A DNA stretch of 38,829 bases from CAMEGH01 sp964513905 (lineage in GTDB: Bacteria; Patescibacteriota; Saccharimonadia; Saccharimonadales; Saccharimonadaceae), in assembly GCA_964513905.1 (NCBI GenBank), contig CAZENS010000006.1:1-38829 (forward strand), in the 5' to 3' direction. How positions within the stretch are numbered: position 1 is the stretch's first letter; the number at the start of each line of letters is the position of its first letter. Positions 5,994-14,216 of this stretch are shown one piece after another. The translations under genes were made by a program, and so were the position numbers. Below the pieces are notes generated by a model, which did not search any database, was not told the DNA's origin, and saw only the letters and a list, made by a program, of their open reading frames with translations.

Positions 5994-6893
5994 GTGAATA
6001 AGAAAATATCAGACGATTTTTCCTTGTGGTTTTACGGTAATGACTCGCCTTCTGAGACCATGTATATTGTAGCGGTAAGTGGCGGAGTTGATTCGGTGGT
6101 GCTATTAGACGCTACCGTGAAGCAGTTTGGCGCAGATAGGATTATTGTCGCACACGTGCATCACGGGATTCGACCTGAAAGCGATGAAGAATTTATGTTT
6201 GTTGAAGGTTTAGCTCGCCAGTATGGCGTAGCGTTTGAGGGTACTAGGTTAGGTCTGGGTGCAGAAACTTCTGAAGAGCTTGCGCGCAATGCAAGATATG
6301 ATTTTTTACGACGGCTAGCAAAAAAGTATGACGCCCCAATTGTTACTGCACATCACGCGGACGATATTATCGAAACAATTGTACTTCATTTACAGCGTGG
6401 AACTGGCTGGAGAGGGTTGTCTGTTATGGGGGCAAAAAATATATGGCGTCCGCTTGCTTGGTATTTTAAGAAAGATATTCTTGTTTATGCGCAGAAACAT
6501 GAATTGGAGTGGAGAGAAGATAAGAGTAATGTTGATTCTCGATACGCTCGCAATAGAGTCCGGCCGCTCGTTTCTCAACTGCCTGATAACATAAAGCAAG
6601 AGGTGCTAGCACTGTGGCATAGTCAGCGAGAGTTGGCGAGGGAAATTGATGAAGAGGCGCGTAGTTTGTTATCAAATAGTCGACATTTTTATATCATGGT
6701 TCCCGCTCGTGTGGCGCGTGAAGTATTGCGAGCCTACCTATTACGGTTTTCAATAGGCTTGACTCGCCCGCAACTTGATAGCGCCCTGCTATCTATAAAA
6801 ACAGCAAAGCCAGGCACGTTACACTCGCTAGATAATCTTTCTTTTTTGAGTTTTCGCAGAGATAACTTTATACTTACAAAAAAGAATAGATGA
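5994..6893 (+). CDS. tilS: tRNA(Ile)-lysidine synthase, short form
   Basis: The enzyme uses ATP to attach lysine to C34 of the CAU-anticodon isoleucine tRNA, so that it reads AUA instead of AUG. The PP-loop SGGVDS is at residues 29-34, followed by VAHVHHGIRPESDEE and TAHHADDIIET, and later WREDKSNVDSRYARNRVRPL matching the family's REDptN...yxRNxiR. At 299 residues it keeps the N-terminal catalytic domain and a helical linker but lacks the C-terminal domains of the E. coli enzyme (about 430 residues), resembling the short Aquifex form. The start is GTG. The gene ends where the ftsH promoter begins. The isoleucine tRNA substrate is not in this window. Confidence 0.92.
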   Translation: MNKKISDDFSLWFYGNDSPSETMYIVAVSGGVDSVVLLDATVKQFGADRIIVAHVHHGIRPESDEEFMFVEGLARQYGVAFEGTRLGLGAETSEELARNARYDFLRRLAKKYDAPIVTAHHADDIIETIVLHLQRGTGWRGLSVMGAKNIWRPLAWYFKKDILVYAQKHELEWREDKSNVDSRYARNRVRPLVSQLPDNIKQEVLALWHSQRELAREIDEEARSLLSNSRHFYIMVPARVAREVLRAYLLRFSIGLTRPQLDSALLSIKTAKPGTLHSLDNLSFLSFRRDNFILTKKNR

Positions 6894-6899
6894 TATAAT
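6891..6899 (+). promoter_or_regulatory. Extended -10 promoter for ftsH
   Basis: TGATATAAT: the TG-n-TATAAT extended -10 overlaps the tilS stop codon (TGA, 6891-6893). It would give an ftsH transcript with a leader of about 45 bases. A TTGACA at 6923-6928 has no properly spaced partner. Confidence 0.5.
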
Positions 6900-6952
6900 A
6901 AGAAAAGTGGAAAGTAATATCTTGACAAGTGGAAAGGATTAATGACTGATAT

Positions 6953-8845
6953 ATGGCAGCTCCAAAAAACCCAAAGGGTCCTCGTCGACCGAACAATAAG
7001 AAAGCAGCAAACTTTTTACGCTTAACCCTATTTTGGGCAATTATAGTTGTGGCAGCATTGGCGCTAATGGCTATTGTTGCGCCCCCTGAAAAGCTAGATA
7101 AGGTATCGGTATCGGATGTTATTAGTCGAGCAAACAAGGGTGAGATATCAAAAATCGAAGGTCAAGGCGGTGATTTAAAAATTACCGAAAAAGGTAAAGA
7201 TAAGCCTACGCAAGAATCGTATATTCAGGGCGGTGTAGCAACATTATTGCGGGATGATACACTTTCGAAAGAAGCTAAGCAGAATGTAATTGAGGATAAG
7301 GCGCCGTCACAAACGGGTGATACTATTTGGAATCTTGCTATCATTCTTGTTCCGACTATTCTTATTATCGGATTTTTCATGTTTATGATGAGGCAGGCAC
7401 AGGGCCAGAACAACCAAGCCATGGGATTTGGTAAAAGTAAGGCAAAGCTATATGGTATGGATAAAAAACGAGTGTTATTTGCCGACATTGCCGGAAACGA
7501 GAACGCAAAACAAGATCTAGAAGAAGTTGTGGACTTCTTGAAGCACCCTAAAAAATACGAGCAGCTTGGGGCGAAAATCCCTAAAGGCCTATTGCTTGTC
7601 GGTAGTCCTGGTACAGGTAAAACTATGCTTGCCAGGGCTGTTGCCGGCGAAGCAAACGTTCCTTTCTTCTCTATCTCGGGCTCAGAGTTTGTTGAAATGT
7701 TTGTTGGTGTAGGCGCAAGCCGGGTTCGAGATCTTTTTGCAAAGGCCAAGAAGAATGCACCATGTATTATCTTTATTGATGAGATTGATGCAGTTGGACG
7801 CAAGCGCGGAAGCGGTATGGGCGGTGGCCACGACGAGCGAGAGCAGACTCTAAACCAGATTCTTGTTGAGATGGATGGATTTGAAACTGGCACAAATGTT
7901 ATCGTGCTTGCGGCAACAAACCGAGCAGATGTACTTGACCCAGCGTTGCTGCGACCAGGTCGATTTGATCGCCGAACGAACATAATGCTACCAGAGCGTA
8001 AAGATCGAGAAGCAATTTTGAAGGTTCACTTTAAAGAAAAGCCAACGACAGATGATGTTAACCTTGATAAGCTTGCGGCGAAGACTGCAGGCAGTAGCGG
8101 TGCTGATTTAGCTAATATAGCGAACGAAGCAGCAATTATTGCTGCACGTCGCAACGCTAAGAAGATTAACAACGCCGACTTAACTGAAGCGTTTGAGAAG
8201 GTCGCAATTGGGCCTGAGCGAAAAGCCAAGGTGATGAACGAGAAAGAGCGTGAGCTCACCGCCTACCACGAGGCTGGACATGCGATTGTCGGCCACGTTC
8301 TTCCGGATTCTGACCCTGTTCACAAGGTTACGATTATCCCACGAGGTGGTACGGGTGGTGTTACCTGGTTCTTGCCGCCAGAAGATAAGAGCTACACGAG
8401 CGTGTACGAGTTTAAGGACATTCTTGCCCGAGCAATGGGTGGTCGTGTCGCCGAGAAGATTCTCTATGGATCAGACGGTATTACTACCGGTGCAGGTTCT
8501 GATTTACGAAAAGCTACAGAAATCGCTCGCGATATGGTGATAGAACAAGGAATGGGTAAGAAGCTTCGCGACCAAGTATTTCATGGCGATACTGGTGGAA
8601 TGGTATTCGATAAGATTACGCACGATCGACCATATAGCGACGCAACAGCGGAGTTAATTGATCAAGAAGTGGAGCAGTTAATAAAAGAGGCATCGCATCG
8701 AGCAGAGCTGGTGATTACGAAAAACCGTGCAAGTCTTGATAAGCTTGCAGAAGCGCTGCTTAAAGAGGAAACAATCGAGGAAGAAGCGGTTTCTGCGCTA
8801 CTAAAAGAGGCAACCTTGCCAAAAGAAGCGGCACTTCATTCGTAG
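6953..8845 (+). CDS. ftsH: ATP-dependent zinc metalloprotease FtsH
   Basis: A 630-residue membrane-bound AAA+ protease that extracts and degrades membrane and unstable cytoplasmic proteins. Order of parts: basic N-terminus, TM1 (about 23-43), an extracytoplasmic segment of about 80 residues, TM2 (about 126-145), AAA domain with Walker A GSPGTGKT (217-224), Walker B IIFIDEIDAVG and the second-region-of-homology stretch ATNRADVLDPALLRPGRFDRR, then the zinc site HEAGH (439-443) with a third ligand in DLRKATEIARDM. Walker A has Ser where most FtsH have Pro (GPPGTGKT). Length and architecture are otherwise standard. GGA lies about 14 bases before the ATG, a loose ribosome site. The gene is followed 16 bases later by murJ. 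Confidence 0.97.
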   Translation: MAAPKNPKGPRRPNNKKAANFLRLTLFWAIIVVAALALMAIVAPPEKLDKVSVSDVISRANKGEISKIEGQGGDLKITEKGKDKPTQESYIQGGVATLLRDDTLSKEAKQNVIEDKAPSQTGDTIWNLAIILVPTILIIGFFMFMMRQAQGQNNQAMGFGKSKAKLYGMDKKRVLFADIAGNENAKQDLEEVVDFLKHPKKYEQLGAKIPKGLLLVGSPGTGKTMLARAVAGEANVPFFSISGSEFVEMFVGVGASRVRDLFAKAKKNAPCIIFIDEIDAVGRKRGSGMGGGHDEREQTLNQILVEMDGFETGTNVIVLAATNRADVLDPALLRPGRFDRRTNIMLPERKDREAILKVHFKEKPTTDDVNLDKLAAKTAGSSGADLANIANEAAIIAARRNAKKINNADLTEAFEKVAIGPERKAKVMNEKERELTAYHEAGHAIVGHVLPDSDPVHKVTIIPRGGTGGVTWFLPPEDKSYTSVYEFKDILARAMGGRVAEKILYGSDGITTGAGSDLRKATEIARDMVIEQGMGKKLRDQVFHGDTGGMVFDKITHDRPYSDATAELIDQEVEQLIKEASHRAELVITKNRASLDKLAEALLKEETIEEEAVSALLKEATLPKEAALHS

Positions 8846-8861
8846 ATAGAGTAGGGCAAAA

Positions 8862-10319
8862 ATGGGTCGAGTCCGTCGAGCAGTGCTAAAAATGAATCAG
8901 CGCATTACCGTGCAGCTTGCTGCAGCATTGCTTGCTGGCTCAACCCTTCTTTCTAGCCTGCTTGGTATATTCCGGGATAGGCTTTTAAACGGAATGTACT
9001 ACGATACCTACAAGGTCGGTATCGATGCATATACGGCTGCATTTACCGTGCCAGATTTTATGTTCTTTATTCTGGTGTCTGGTGCGCTGAGTGTTACATT
9101 TATACCAGTTTTTAATCAGCGTATTTCTACTGGCAATAAAAAATCGGCGTGGCAACTGTGTTCAAGTTTAATCAACTTTATGGCTATCATTACGCTTATT
9201 ACGAGTGTGCTGATTATCATATTTGCAGAACCGCTTCTACGATACATTATCGCGCCCGGATTAAGTGAATCGGGCATGGCGCTTGCAACAAGTATGATGC
9301 GAGTGATTGCCGTTAATCCGTTCTTGTTTGCAATTGCGACGGTTATTGCCAGTATGCAGCAAGCGGTTGGTCGATTTGCTTTTTATGCGTTGGCGCCAAC
9401 TATTTACAATATCGGCATTATTATCGGTGCAACTGTATTTACCGGAGGCGTTACTTTGTTTGGTGTTGAGGTGTTTGAAGGCGGCATTATGGGAGTCGCA
9501 CTCGGTGTTGTACTTGGGTCAATCTTGCAGTTAATCGTAAGTTCTATTGGGCTAATTGGACTTGGATTCGATTATGAGGCAAAAATATTCTGGCGAAACA
9601 AAGGTTTTAAAAAAGTATTATCGCTTCTTCCCGCTCGCTCGTTTGATCAGGGCATGGATTACGCAGTAAGTTTGGTTGAGACAAATTTGGCGAGCCGGAT
9701 GACCGAAGGAACAGTACGTGCGTTTCAGCAGGCAACCTCCTTGCATATGGTGCCGATTAACTTAATCGGCGTGGCAATTAGTACGGCCGTGTTTCCAAAT
9801 CTAACCGAGCGCCTGAGTGAGGGGCGAAACGATTTGTTTATGTCGGAGCTTCGTTCGGTTATTCGGGTGATTGTATGGCTAGCGCTTCCTGTGGCCGTCA
9901 TCACCTTTTTTACACGTGGGTATTTGATCGGCTTCTTGAAGAACGGTGGTGATGTTCTAATGGCTGGCCTGCTTGGCGTGCTGGCAGTTGCAATCCTTTT
10001 TCGTTCCATTTATCATATTGCAGCACGCAGTTTTTATGCTCAACAAGATACAAAAACGCCACTGTATATTTCGATTGTGGCAATTACATTAAATATTGTA
10101 CTTGCGATTTGGTTTACCTTTAGCCTAAAGCTTGGNNNNNNNNNNNNNNNNNNNNNNNNNNNNNNNNNNNNNNNNNNNNNNNNNNNNNNNNNNNNNNNNN
10201 NNNNNNNNNNNNNNNNNNNNNNNNNNNNNNNNNNNTATGTTGCAATTTGCTATGCGATGAAGCTAAGCGAAACCAAGCCGGTGGTGTCACGCTTAAGGTA
10301 CTTCTTCTTTAGAATGTAG
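8862..10319 (+). CDS. murJ: Lipid II flippase MurJ (MviN family), interrupted by an assembly gap
   Basis: MurJ moves lipid II across the membrane for peptidoglycan synthesis. The N-terminal hallmark is present: ITVQLAAALLAGSTLLSSLLG followed by FRDRLLN, with many hydrophobic helices, a later PARSFDQGMDYAVSLVETNLA segment and FQQATSLHMVPINLIGVAI, all typical of the family. About 424 residues are readable before the gap of 100 N (10136-10235). The 27 residues after it (YVAICYAMKLS... ending FFFRM) stay in frame only if the gap length is right, which is not known. The start at 8862 has GTAGGG upstream; an ATG at 8892 (MNQRITVQ) is an alternative. The true length is undetermined. Confidence 0.9.
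   Translation: MGRVRRAVLKMNQRITVQLAAALLAGSTLLSSLLGIFRDRLLNGMYYDTYKVGIDAYTAAFTVPDFMFFILVSGALSVTFIPVFNQRISTGNKKSAWQLCSSLINFMAIITLITSVLIIIFAEPLLRYIIAPGLSESGMALATSMMRVIAVNPFLFAIATVIASMQQAVGRFAFYALAPTIYNIGIIIGATVFTGGVTLFGVEVFEGGIMGVALGVVLGSILQLIVSSIGLIGLGFDYEAKIFWRNKGFKKVLSLLPARSFDQGMDYAVSLVETNLASRMTEGTVRAFQQATSLHMVPINLIGVAISTAVFPNLTERLSEGRNDLFMSELRSVIRVIVWLALPVAVITFFTRGYLIGFLKNGGDVLMAGLLGVLAVAILFRSIYHIAARSFYAQQDTKTPLYISIVAITLNIVLAIWFTFSLKLXXXXXXXXXXXXXXXXXXXXXXXXXXXXXXXXXXYVAICYAMKLSETKPVVSRLRYFFFRM
10136..10235. other. Assembly gap of 100 N
   Basis: A run of exactly 100 undetermined bases, the conventional length for a gap of unknown size between scaffolded contigs. It interrupts the C-terminal part of murJ. 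Order and distance across it are inferred by the assembler. Confidence 0.99.
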
Positions 10320-10348
10320 TAGCTCCTCTAGAGATGAGTGGGGATATT

Positions 10349-10357
10349 TGATATAAT
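10349..10357 (+). promoter_or_regulatory. Extended -10 promoter for lepA
   Basis: TGATATAAT ends 11 bases before the lepA ATG, leaving a leader of only a few bases and no ribosome site. Confidence 0.6.
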
Positions 10358-10368
10358 TACCTTCATAT

Positions 10369-12147
10369 ATGAATCAGACAGACATTCGAAACTTTTGTAT
10401 TATTGCCCATATTGATCACGGAAAAAGCACACTGGCCGACCGAATGATGGAGGTAACTAATACTGTTGAGCATCGCGACATGAAGACACAGCTACTCGAC
10501 AGTATGGATCTGGAAAGAGAAAAAGGTATTACCATTAAGCTGGCTCCTGTGCGTATGCAATACAAGGGTGTGCAGATTAATCTAATTGATACACCTGGGC
10601 ATGTTGATTTTAGTTACGAGGTCTCCAGGAGCTTACAGGCTTGTGAAGGAGCGGTTCTGGTGGTTGACGCAAGCCAAGGAATACAGGCTCAGACGCTTGC
10701 AAATGTATATCTAGCCCTAGAGCAAGATCTGACGATAATTCCAGTATTAAACAAGGTTGACCTACCTGCGGCTGATATTCCGAGAGTCTCTAAAGAAGTC
10801 ATTAATTTGCTGGGCTGTAAAGACGAGGATATCATTAAAATTAGCGCAAAAACAGGTGAGAATGTAGAGCAGGTTATCGAGGCAATTATTGATCGAGTGC
10901 CTTCCCCACGGGGCGATAAAGATTCTACAACTCGCTCATTAATTTTCGATAGTTATTACGACGATTATCGTGGCGTTGTGTTGTACACAAGAGTCGTTGA
11001 CGGCTCAATTAAAAAGGGAGATACGATAGAAATGCTTGCGACCGGTGCGCAAGGATTGGCGCTTGAGGTTGGATCACTCAATCCTCGCATGAGTCCAGAA
11101 GATGATATTGCTACGGGTGAGATTGGGTATATTGTTACAAACCTAAAAACGACTCGCGATGCACGTGTTGGAGATACGGTAACGGTAAAGCGTAATCAAA
11201 GCACTACTCCCCTGCCAGGGTATCGAGATGTTCGGCCATTTGTGTATGCTGGATTTTTCCCCGTTTCGAACGAAGATTATGCGGGGCTGAAAGATGCGGT
11301 AGAAAAGCTTTCCCTAAGCGACTCTGCCCTGCAGTTTGAGCCTGAGAATTCCCCTGTACTCGGGTTTGGTGTGCGAATTGGCTTCTTGGGATTGCTTCAC
11401 ATGGATATCATTCGAGAGCGCTTAGAGCGTGAATATAATCTTGATCTTGTGGTTACTAACCCGAGTACAGATTATCAGGTAACACTTACTTCGGGCGAGG
11501 AGATCGATATAAAAAGCGCCTCCGATTTACCACCAATTGCCGAAGTGAGTGAAATAAGGGAGCCGTGGATTAAGGGAGAAATTGTTGTTCCACAAGAATA
11601 TATCGGAGCAGTTATTCAGCTTATTGTCGGACGGCGAGGTTTACAAAATAATGTTAGCTATATCGATGAGCGAGCGCTAATTAGTTTTGATGCGCCACTA
11701 GCTAATTTGTTAACAGATTTTTACGATCATCTAAAAAGCGCTACAAGTGGCTACGGTAGCTTTAATTATGAACTGAGTGGCTATAAGGCCGAAGATTTAG
11801 TGCGAGTTGATTTTTACGTATCTGGTGAAATGATTGATGCGCTGAGCGTAATGGCGCACAGAGCAGAGTCTCAGGCGCTAGGGCGTGAGATTGTTAAAAA
11901 ATTAAAGGAAGTTGTTCCAAAGCAAAGTTTTCAGGTAAGTTTACAGGCGGCAATTGGTGGGAAGTTTATTGCGCGAGAAGATATCAGCGCGTATCGAAAA
12001 GATGTTACTGCAAAATTATACGGGGGCGATGTAACGCGACGTAAGAAATTGCTGGCAAAACAAGCAAAAGGTAAACAAAGAATGAAGCGCTTTGGAAAAG
12101 TAGATATTCCAAGCGAGGCATTTACGGTAATGTTAAAAAGGGACTAA
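10369..12147 (+). CDS. lepA: Elongation factor 4 (LepA)
   Basis: A translational GTPase that acts on the ribosome under ionic or temperature stress and in 30S biogenesis. At 592 residues it has the standard length. G1 is AHIDHGKST near residues 13-21, G3 is DTPGHVDF, and G4 is NKVDLP. The LepA-specific C-terminal domain is present, ending in GGDVTRRKKLLAKQAKGKQR, the signature basic segment that enters the peptidyl-transferase region and distinguishes LepA from EF-G, BipA and TetM. It is followed 2 bases later by gmk, whose ribosome site (AAAAAGGGA) lies inside the lepA end, so the two form an operon. Confidence 0.97.
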   Translation: MNQTDIRNFCIIAHIDHGKSTLADRMMEVTNTVEHRDMKTQLLDSMDLEREKGITIKLAPVRMQYKGVQINLIDTPGHVDFSYEVSRSLQACEGAVLVVDASQGIQAQTLANVYLALEQDLTIIPVLNKVDLPAADIPRVSKEVINLLGCKDEDIIKISAKTGENVEQVIEAIIDRVPSPRGDKDSTTRSLIFDSYYDDYRGVVLYTRVVDGSIKKGDTIEMLATGAQGLALEVGSLNPRMSPEDDIATGEIGYIVTNLKTTRDARVGDTVTVKRNQSTTPLPGYRDVRPFVYAGFFPVSNEDYAGLKDAVEKLSLSDSALQFEPENSPVLGFGVRIGFLGLLHMDIIRERLEREYNLDLVVTNPSTDYQVTLTSGEEIDIKSASDLPPIAEVSEIREPWIKGEIVVPQEYIGAVIQLIVGRRGLQNNVSYIDERALISFDAPLANLLTDFYDHLKSATSGYGSFNYELSGYKAEDLVRVDFYVSGEMIDALSVMAHRAESQALGREIVKKLKEVVPKQSFQVSLQAAIGGKFIAREDISAYRKDVTAKLYGGDVTRRKKLLAKQAKGKQRMKRFGKVDIPSEAFTVMLKRD

Positions 12148-12149
12148 CT

Positions 12150-12863
12150 GTGGACATAAAAGAACTTATTGCAAATTATCAACCTTCGCGGTCGGCGATT
12201 AATCTAATTCAATCGGCAAAGATTGTGTTGCTGGTTGGTATTTCGGGTGCAGGAAAAGATACAATCAAGCAGCAACTGCTAAAACGACCGGACTTTAAAG
12301 ATATTGTTTCTCATACTACTCGCCCGCCTCGAAAAGAGAACGGTGTAATGGAGGAGCCGGGCGTTTGTTATCATTTTGTTGATATGAATACCGCACGCGA
12401 CATGCTTGAAAAGCAAGAGTTTATTGAAGCAAAATTTGTGCACGGCTCGGTGGTGTATGGCACATCTAGTAAGGAATTAGAGAGTGCGTATAAGCAGGGT
12501 AAGATTGCCATTACCGATCTCGATGTTCAAGGTGTAGAAGAGTATAAGCAGCTGTCGCAGGACGTGGTGGCAATATTTATTCTTCCGCCAGATTTTGATA
12601 CGTGGCAGAAGCGACTACGCACCCGGTATGAGTCAGACGAGGAATTTCTTGCAGAATGGCCCCGCCGCAGAGAGAGCGCGATTTCTGAATTACGGTACGC
12701 ACTTGAGGTGCCCTACTACCATTTTATTATTAACGATGACCTTGAACATGCGGTGCGTGTAGCAAATGATATCGCCCACAAGCCAGATGTCTTTACGCGA
12801 AAAGATGACTTGGCAAGACTTGCCGCGCGAGATTTACTGGCTCTCATCGAGGACAAAATCTAG
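12150..12863 (+). CDS. gmk: Guanylate kinase
   Basis: Phosphorylates GMP to GDP using ATP. The P-loop GISGAGKDT begins near residue 29; HTTRPPRKENG and YHFVD form the GMP-binding region, followed by VYGTSSKEL and DLDVQGVEEYK. The lid and C-terminal part, FILPPDFDTWQKRL then RRRESAISELRYAL and FIINDDLEHAV, is typical. At 237 residues it is slightly longer than the usual 200-210, with an N-terminal extension of about 25 residues and a four- to five-residue insertion after the TTRPPR motif (NGVMEEPG). The start is GTG. The stop codon lies inside the CIRCE operator of hrcA. Confidence 0.92.
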   Translation: MDIKELIANYQPSRSAINLIQSAKIVLLVGISGAGKDTIKQQLLKRPDFKDIVSHTTRPPRKENGVMEEPGVCYHFVDMNTARDMLEKQEFIEAKFVHGSVVYGTSSKELESAYKQGKIAITDLDVQGVEEYKQLSQDVVAIFILPPDFDTWQKRLRTRYESDEEFLAEWPRRRESAISELRYALEVPYYHFIINDDLEHAVRVANDIAHKPDVFTRKDDLARLAARDLLALIEDKI

Positions 12864-12886
12864 CACTCGCTTTAAATGAGTGCCAA
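12860..12886. promoter_or_regulatory. CIRCE operator of hrcA-grpE
   Basis: CTAGCACTC, 9 bases, GAGTGCCAA: the HrcA-binding inverted repeat (consensus TTAGCACTC-N9-GAGTGCTAA). It overlaps the gmk stop codon and ends 7 bases before the -10 box of hrcA, so HrcA would repress its own operon. Confidence 0.92.
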
Positions 12887-12890
12887 AATC

Positions 12891-12899
12891 TGTTACAAT
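12891..12899 (+). promoter_or_regulatory. Extended -10 promoter for hrcA (predicted leaderless)
   Basis: TGTTACAAT ends 7 bases before the hrcA ATG at 12907. It sits immediately downstream of the CIRCE element. Confidence 0.65.
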
Positions 12900-12906
12900 A
12901 TACTGT

Positions 12907-13620
12907 ATGACAGATCGCCAGAAACAGATTCTTATTGCAATAATCGAGCAGTATGCAGAAGTAGCATCGCCGGTTGGTAGTGTTACGCTTGCAAAGCTGT
13001 TCAGTGTTAGCAGTGCAACAGTACGTAGTGAAATGGCAATTTTGGAGCGCCAGGGGTTCATTACGCAACCACATACGAGTGCTGGTCGTATCCCAACAGA
13101 TAAGGGGTATAGATACTATGTAAACCAGATTACGGATCATTCCTACATGCCAACCCTGCCGTCACTGGAGCGCAATGCCAGGGCGATTGAAGCAAGAGTA
13201 AGCAGCTATCAGGGTCAGGCTGATCGTGCGATTAGAAGCGCTGTAGATAGTTTAGTGGAATTAACGAGAAACCTGGGGATAGCTACAATTGATGGTCGTT
13301 TGTATATGAGCGGCATTGGTAATCTTTTTAGCCAGCCCGAATTTATGTATGGTGGCGATGCTCCGCAGGCCGTAGCACGGTTGTTAGATAATCTTGAACC
13401 ATGGTTACAAGAGGCCGCTCCTGCCGAGCCACTGAACGTGTATATCGGTGAAGAAAATCCTGTTGGAAAATCAAGCGGTGCAAGCTTAATCATCAGCAGA
13501 TTTCGTTCGCCGTATAGCGACAAGAGCTATATCGGTGTGCTTGGTCCAACAAGGCAGAGCTATGCGCGAACCATTCGACTGGTAAGGCAAGTTGCGAAAA
13601 CACTAGAGGAGGTATTGTAA
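12907..13620 (+). CDS. hrcA: Heat-inducible transcription repressor HrcA, short form
   Basis: About 237 residues from MTDRQKQIL. The N-terminal winged helix-turn-helix is classic: VASPVGSVTLAKLFSVSSAT, then RSEMAILERQGFITQPHTSA and GRIPTDKGYRYYVN. The rest (LDNLEPWL, then VYIGEENPVGKSSGASLIIS and YIGVLGPTRQSYART) matches the conserved C-terminal GAF-like core with its IG.EN and G.iGPtRm.Y motifs. Most HrcA proteins are about 340 residues, so much of the inserted dimerisation region is missing. A GTG at 12880 would add nine residues but falls inside the operator, so I use the ATG at 12907. It is followed 2 bases later by grpE. The CIRCE sites here and at dnaK and dnaJ are its expected targets. 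Confidence 0.95.
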   Translation: MTDRQKQILIAIIEQYAEVASPVGSVTLAKLFSVSSATVRSEMAILERQGFITQPHTSAGRIPTDKGYRYYVNQITDHSYMPTLPSLERNARAIEARVSSYQGQADRAIRSAVDSLVELTRNLGIATIDGRLYMSGIGNLFSQPEFMYGGDAPQAVARLLDNLEPWLQEAAPAEPLNVYIGEENPVGKSSGASLIISRFRSPYSDKSYIGVLGPTRQSYARTIRLVRQVAKTLEEVL

Positions 13621-13622
13621 GA

Positions 13623-14114
13623 ATGAAAAATAAGGATAAAAAGCAGACGGCTGCTCCCAAAAAAAAGAAGATAGACTTAGAGCAGCAGAATGGGGAATTG
13701 ATACTAGATTTACAGCGAATGCGTGCTGATTTTGAGAATTACCGCAAACGTACAGAGTCAGAGGTATCAGCTGCTCGTCAATCTGGCGGAGACGCTATGG
13801 TTACAAAGCTTTTGCCGGTTATCGATACGCTTGAGCGGGCAATCGGACACGCACCAGATGATTTGGCCGAGCACGCCTGGGTAAAAGGTGTGGTGGGTAC
13901 TGCAAAAAAGCTAGAAAAGTTAATGGCTGATTTGCAGATTGAGCGTATATCTGCAAAAGCGGGAGATGAATTTAATCCAGATATTCATTATGCCGTGCAG
14001 TATGATGAGGACTCCGAGGGTGAGCACGAGGTAATTTCTGAAGAGTTGCAGACAGGGTATACAAGAAACGGCAAGATGATTCGCCAGTCGATGGTGAAAG
14101 TAGCCCGAAAGTAG
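13623..14114 (+). CDS. grpE: Nucleotide exchange factor GrpE
   Basis: Releases ADP from DnaK. The 163-residue product has a Lys-rich N-terminus, a long coiled-coil helix containing LQRMRADFENYRKRTESEV, the conserved LLPVIDTLERAI, and the C-terminal beta domain with FNPDIHYAVQYDED and ILS-like ending GYTRNGKMIRQSMVKVA. The family's usual VlrpA.V.V at the end is recognisable as IRQSMVKVA. The ribosome site GAGGT lies within the hrcA end. It is co-transcribed with hrcA and therefore under CIRCE control, and ends at a strong terminator. Confidence 0.95.
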   Translation: MKNKDKKQTAAPKKKKIDLEQQNGELILDLQRMRADFENYRKRTESEVSAARQSGGDAMVTKLLPVIDTLERAIGHAPDDLAEHAWVKGVVGTAKKLEKLMADLQIERISAKAGDEFNPDIHYAVQYDEDSEGEHEVISEELQTGYTRNGKMIRQSMVKVARK

Positions 14115-14160
14115 CCCTTTCTCTAGTGCTATCTATTGATTAATTGTTCCAATGTAATAT

Positions 14161-14190
14161 AAAAAGAACCGCTGGGTGGCGGCTCTTTTT
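14161..14190. terminator. Bidirectional terminator between grpE and the esterase
   Basis: AAAAAGAACCGC and GCGGCTCTTTTT form a stem of 11-12 pairs with one mismatch and a 6-base loop, with A-run and T-run ends. It serves both convergent genes. Confidence 0.88.
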
Positions 14191-14216
14191 ATTAATAGGT
14201 GTATTCTACGGTTTCC

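Noticed and set aside
6923..6950. TTGACA upstream of ftsH as the -35 of a leaderless promoter
   Set aside because: No -10 box lies 16-18 bases downstream; the TGATATAAT at 6891 is the better promoter.
7225..7983. Open frame of 252 codons opposite ftsH
   Set aside because: A long antisense frame produced by the codon bias of ftsH; the product is Ser/Pro/Arg-rich with no promoter or ribosome site.
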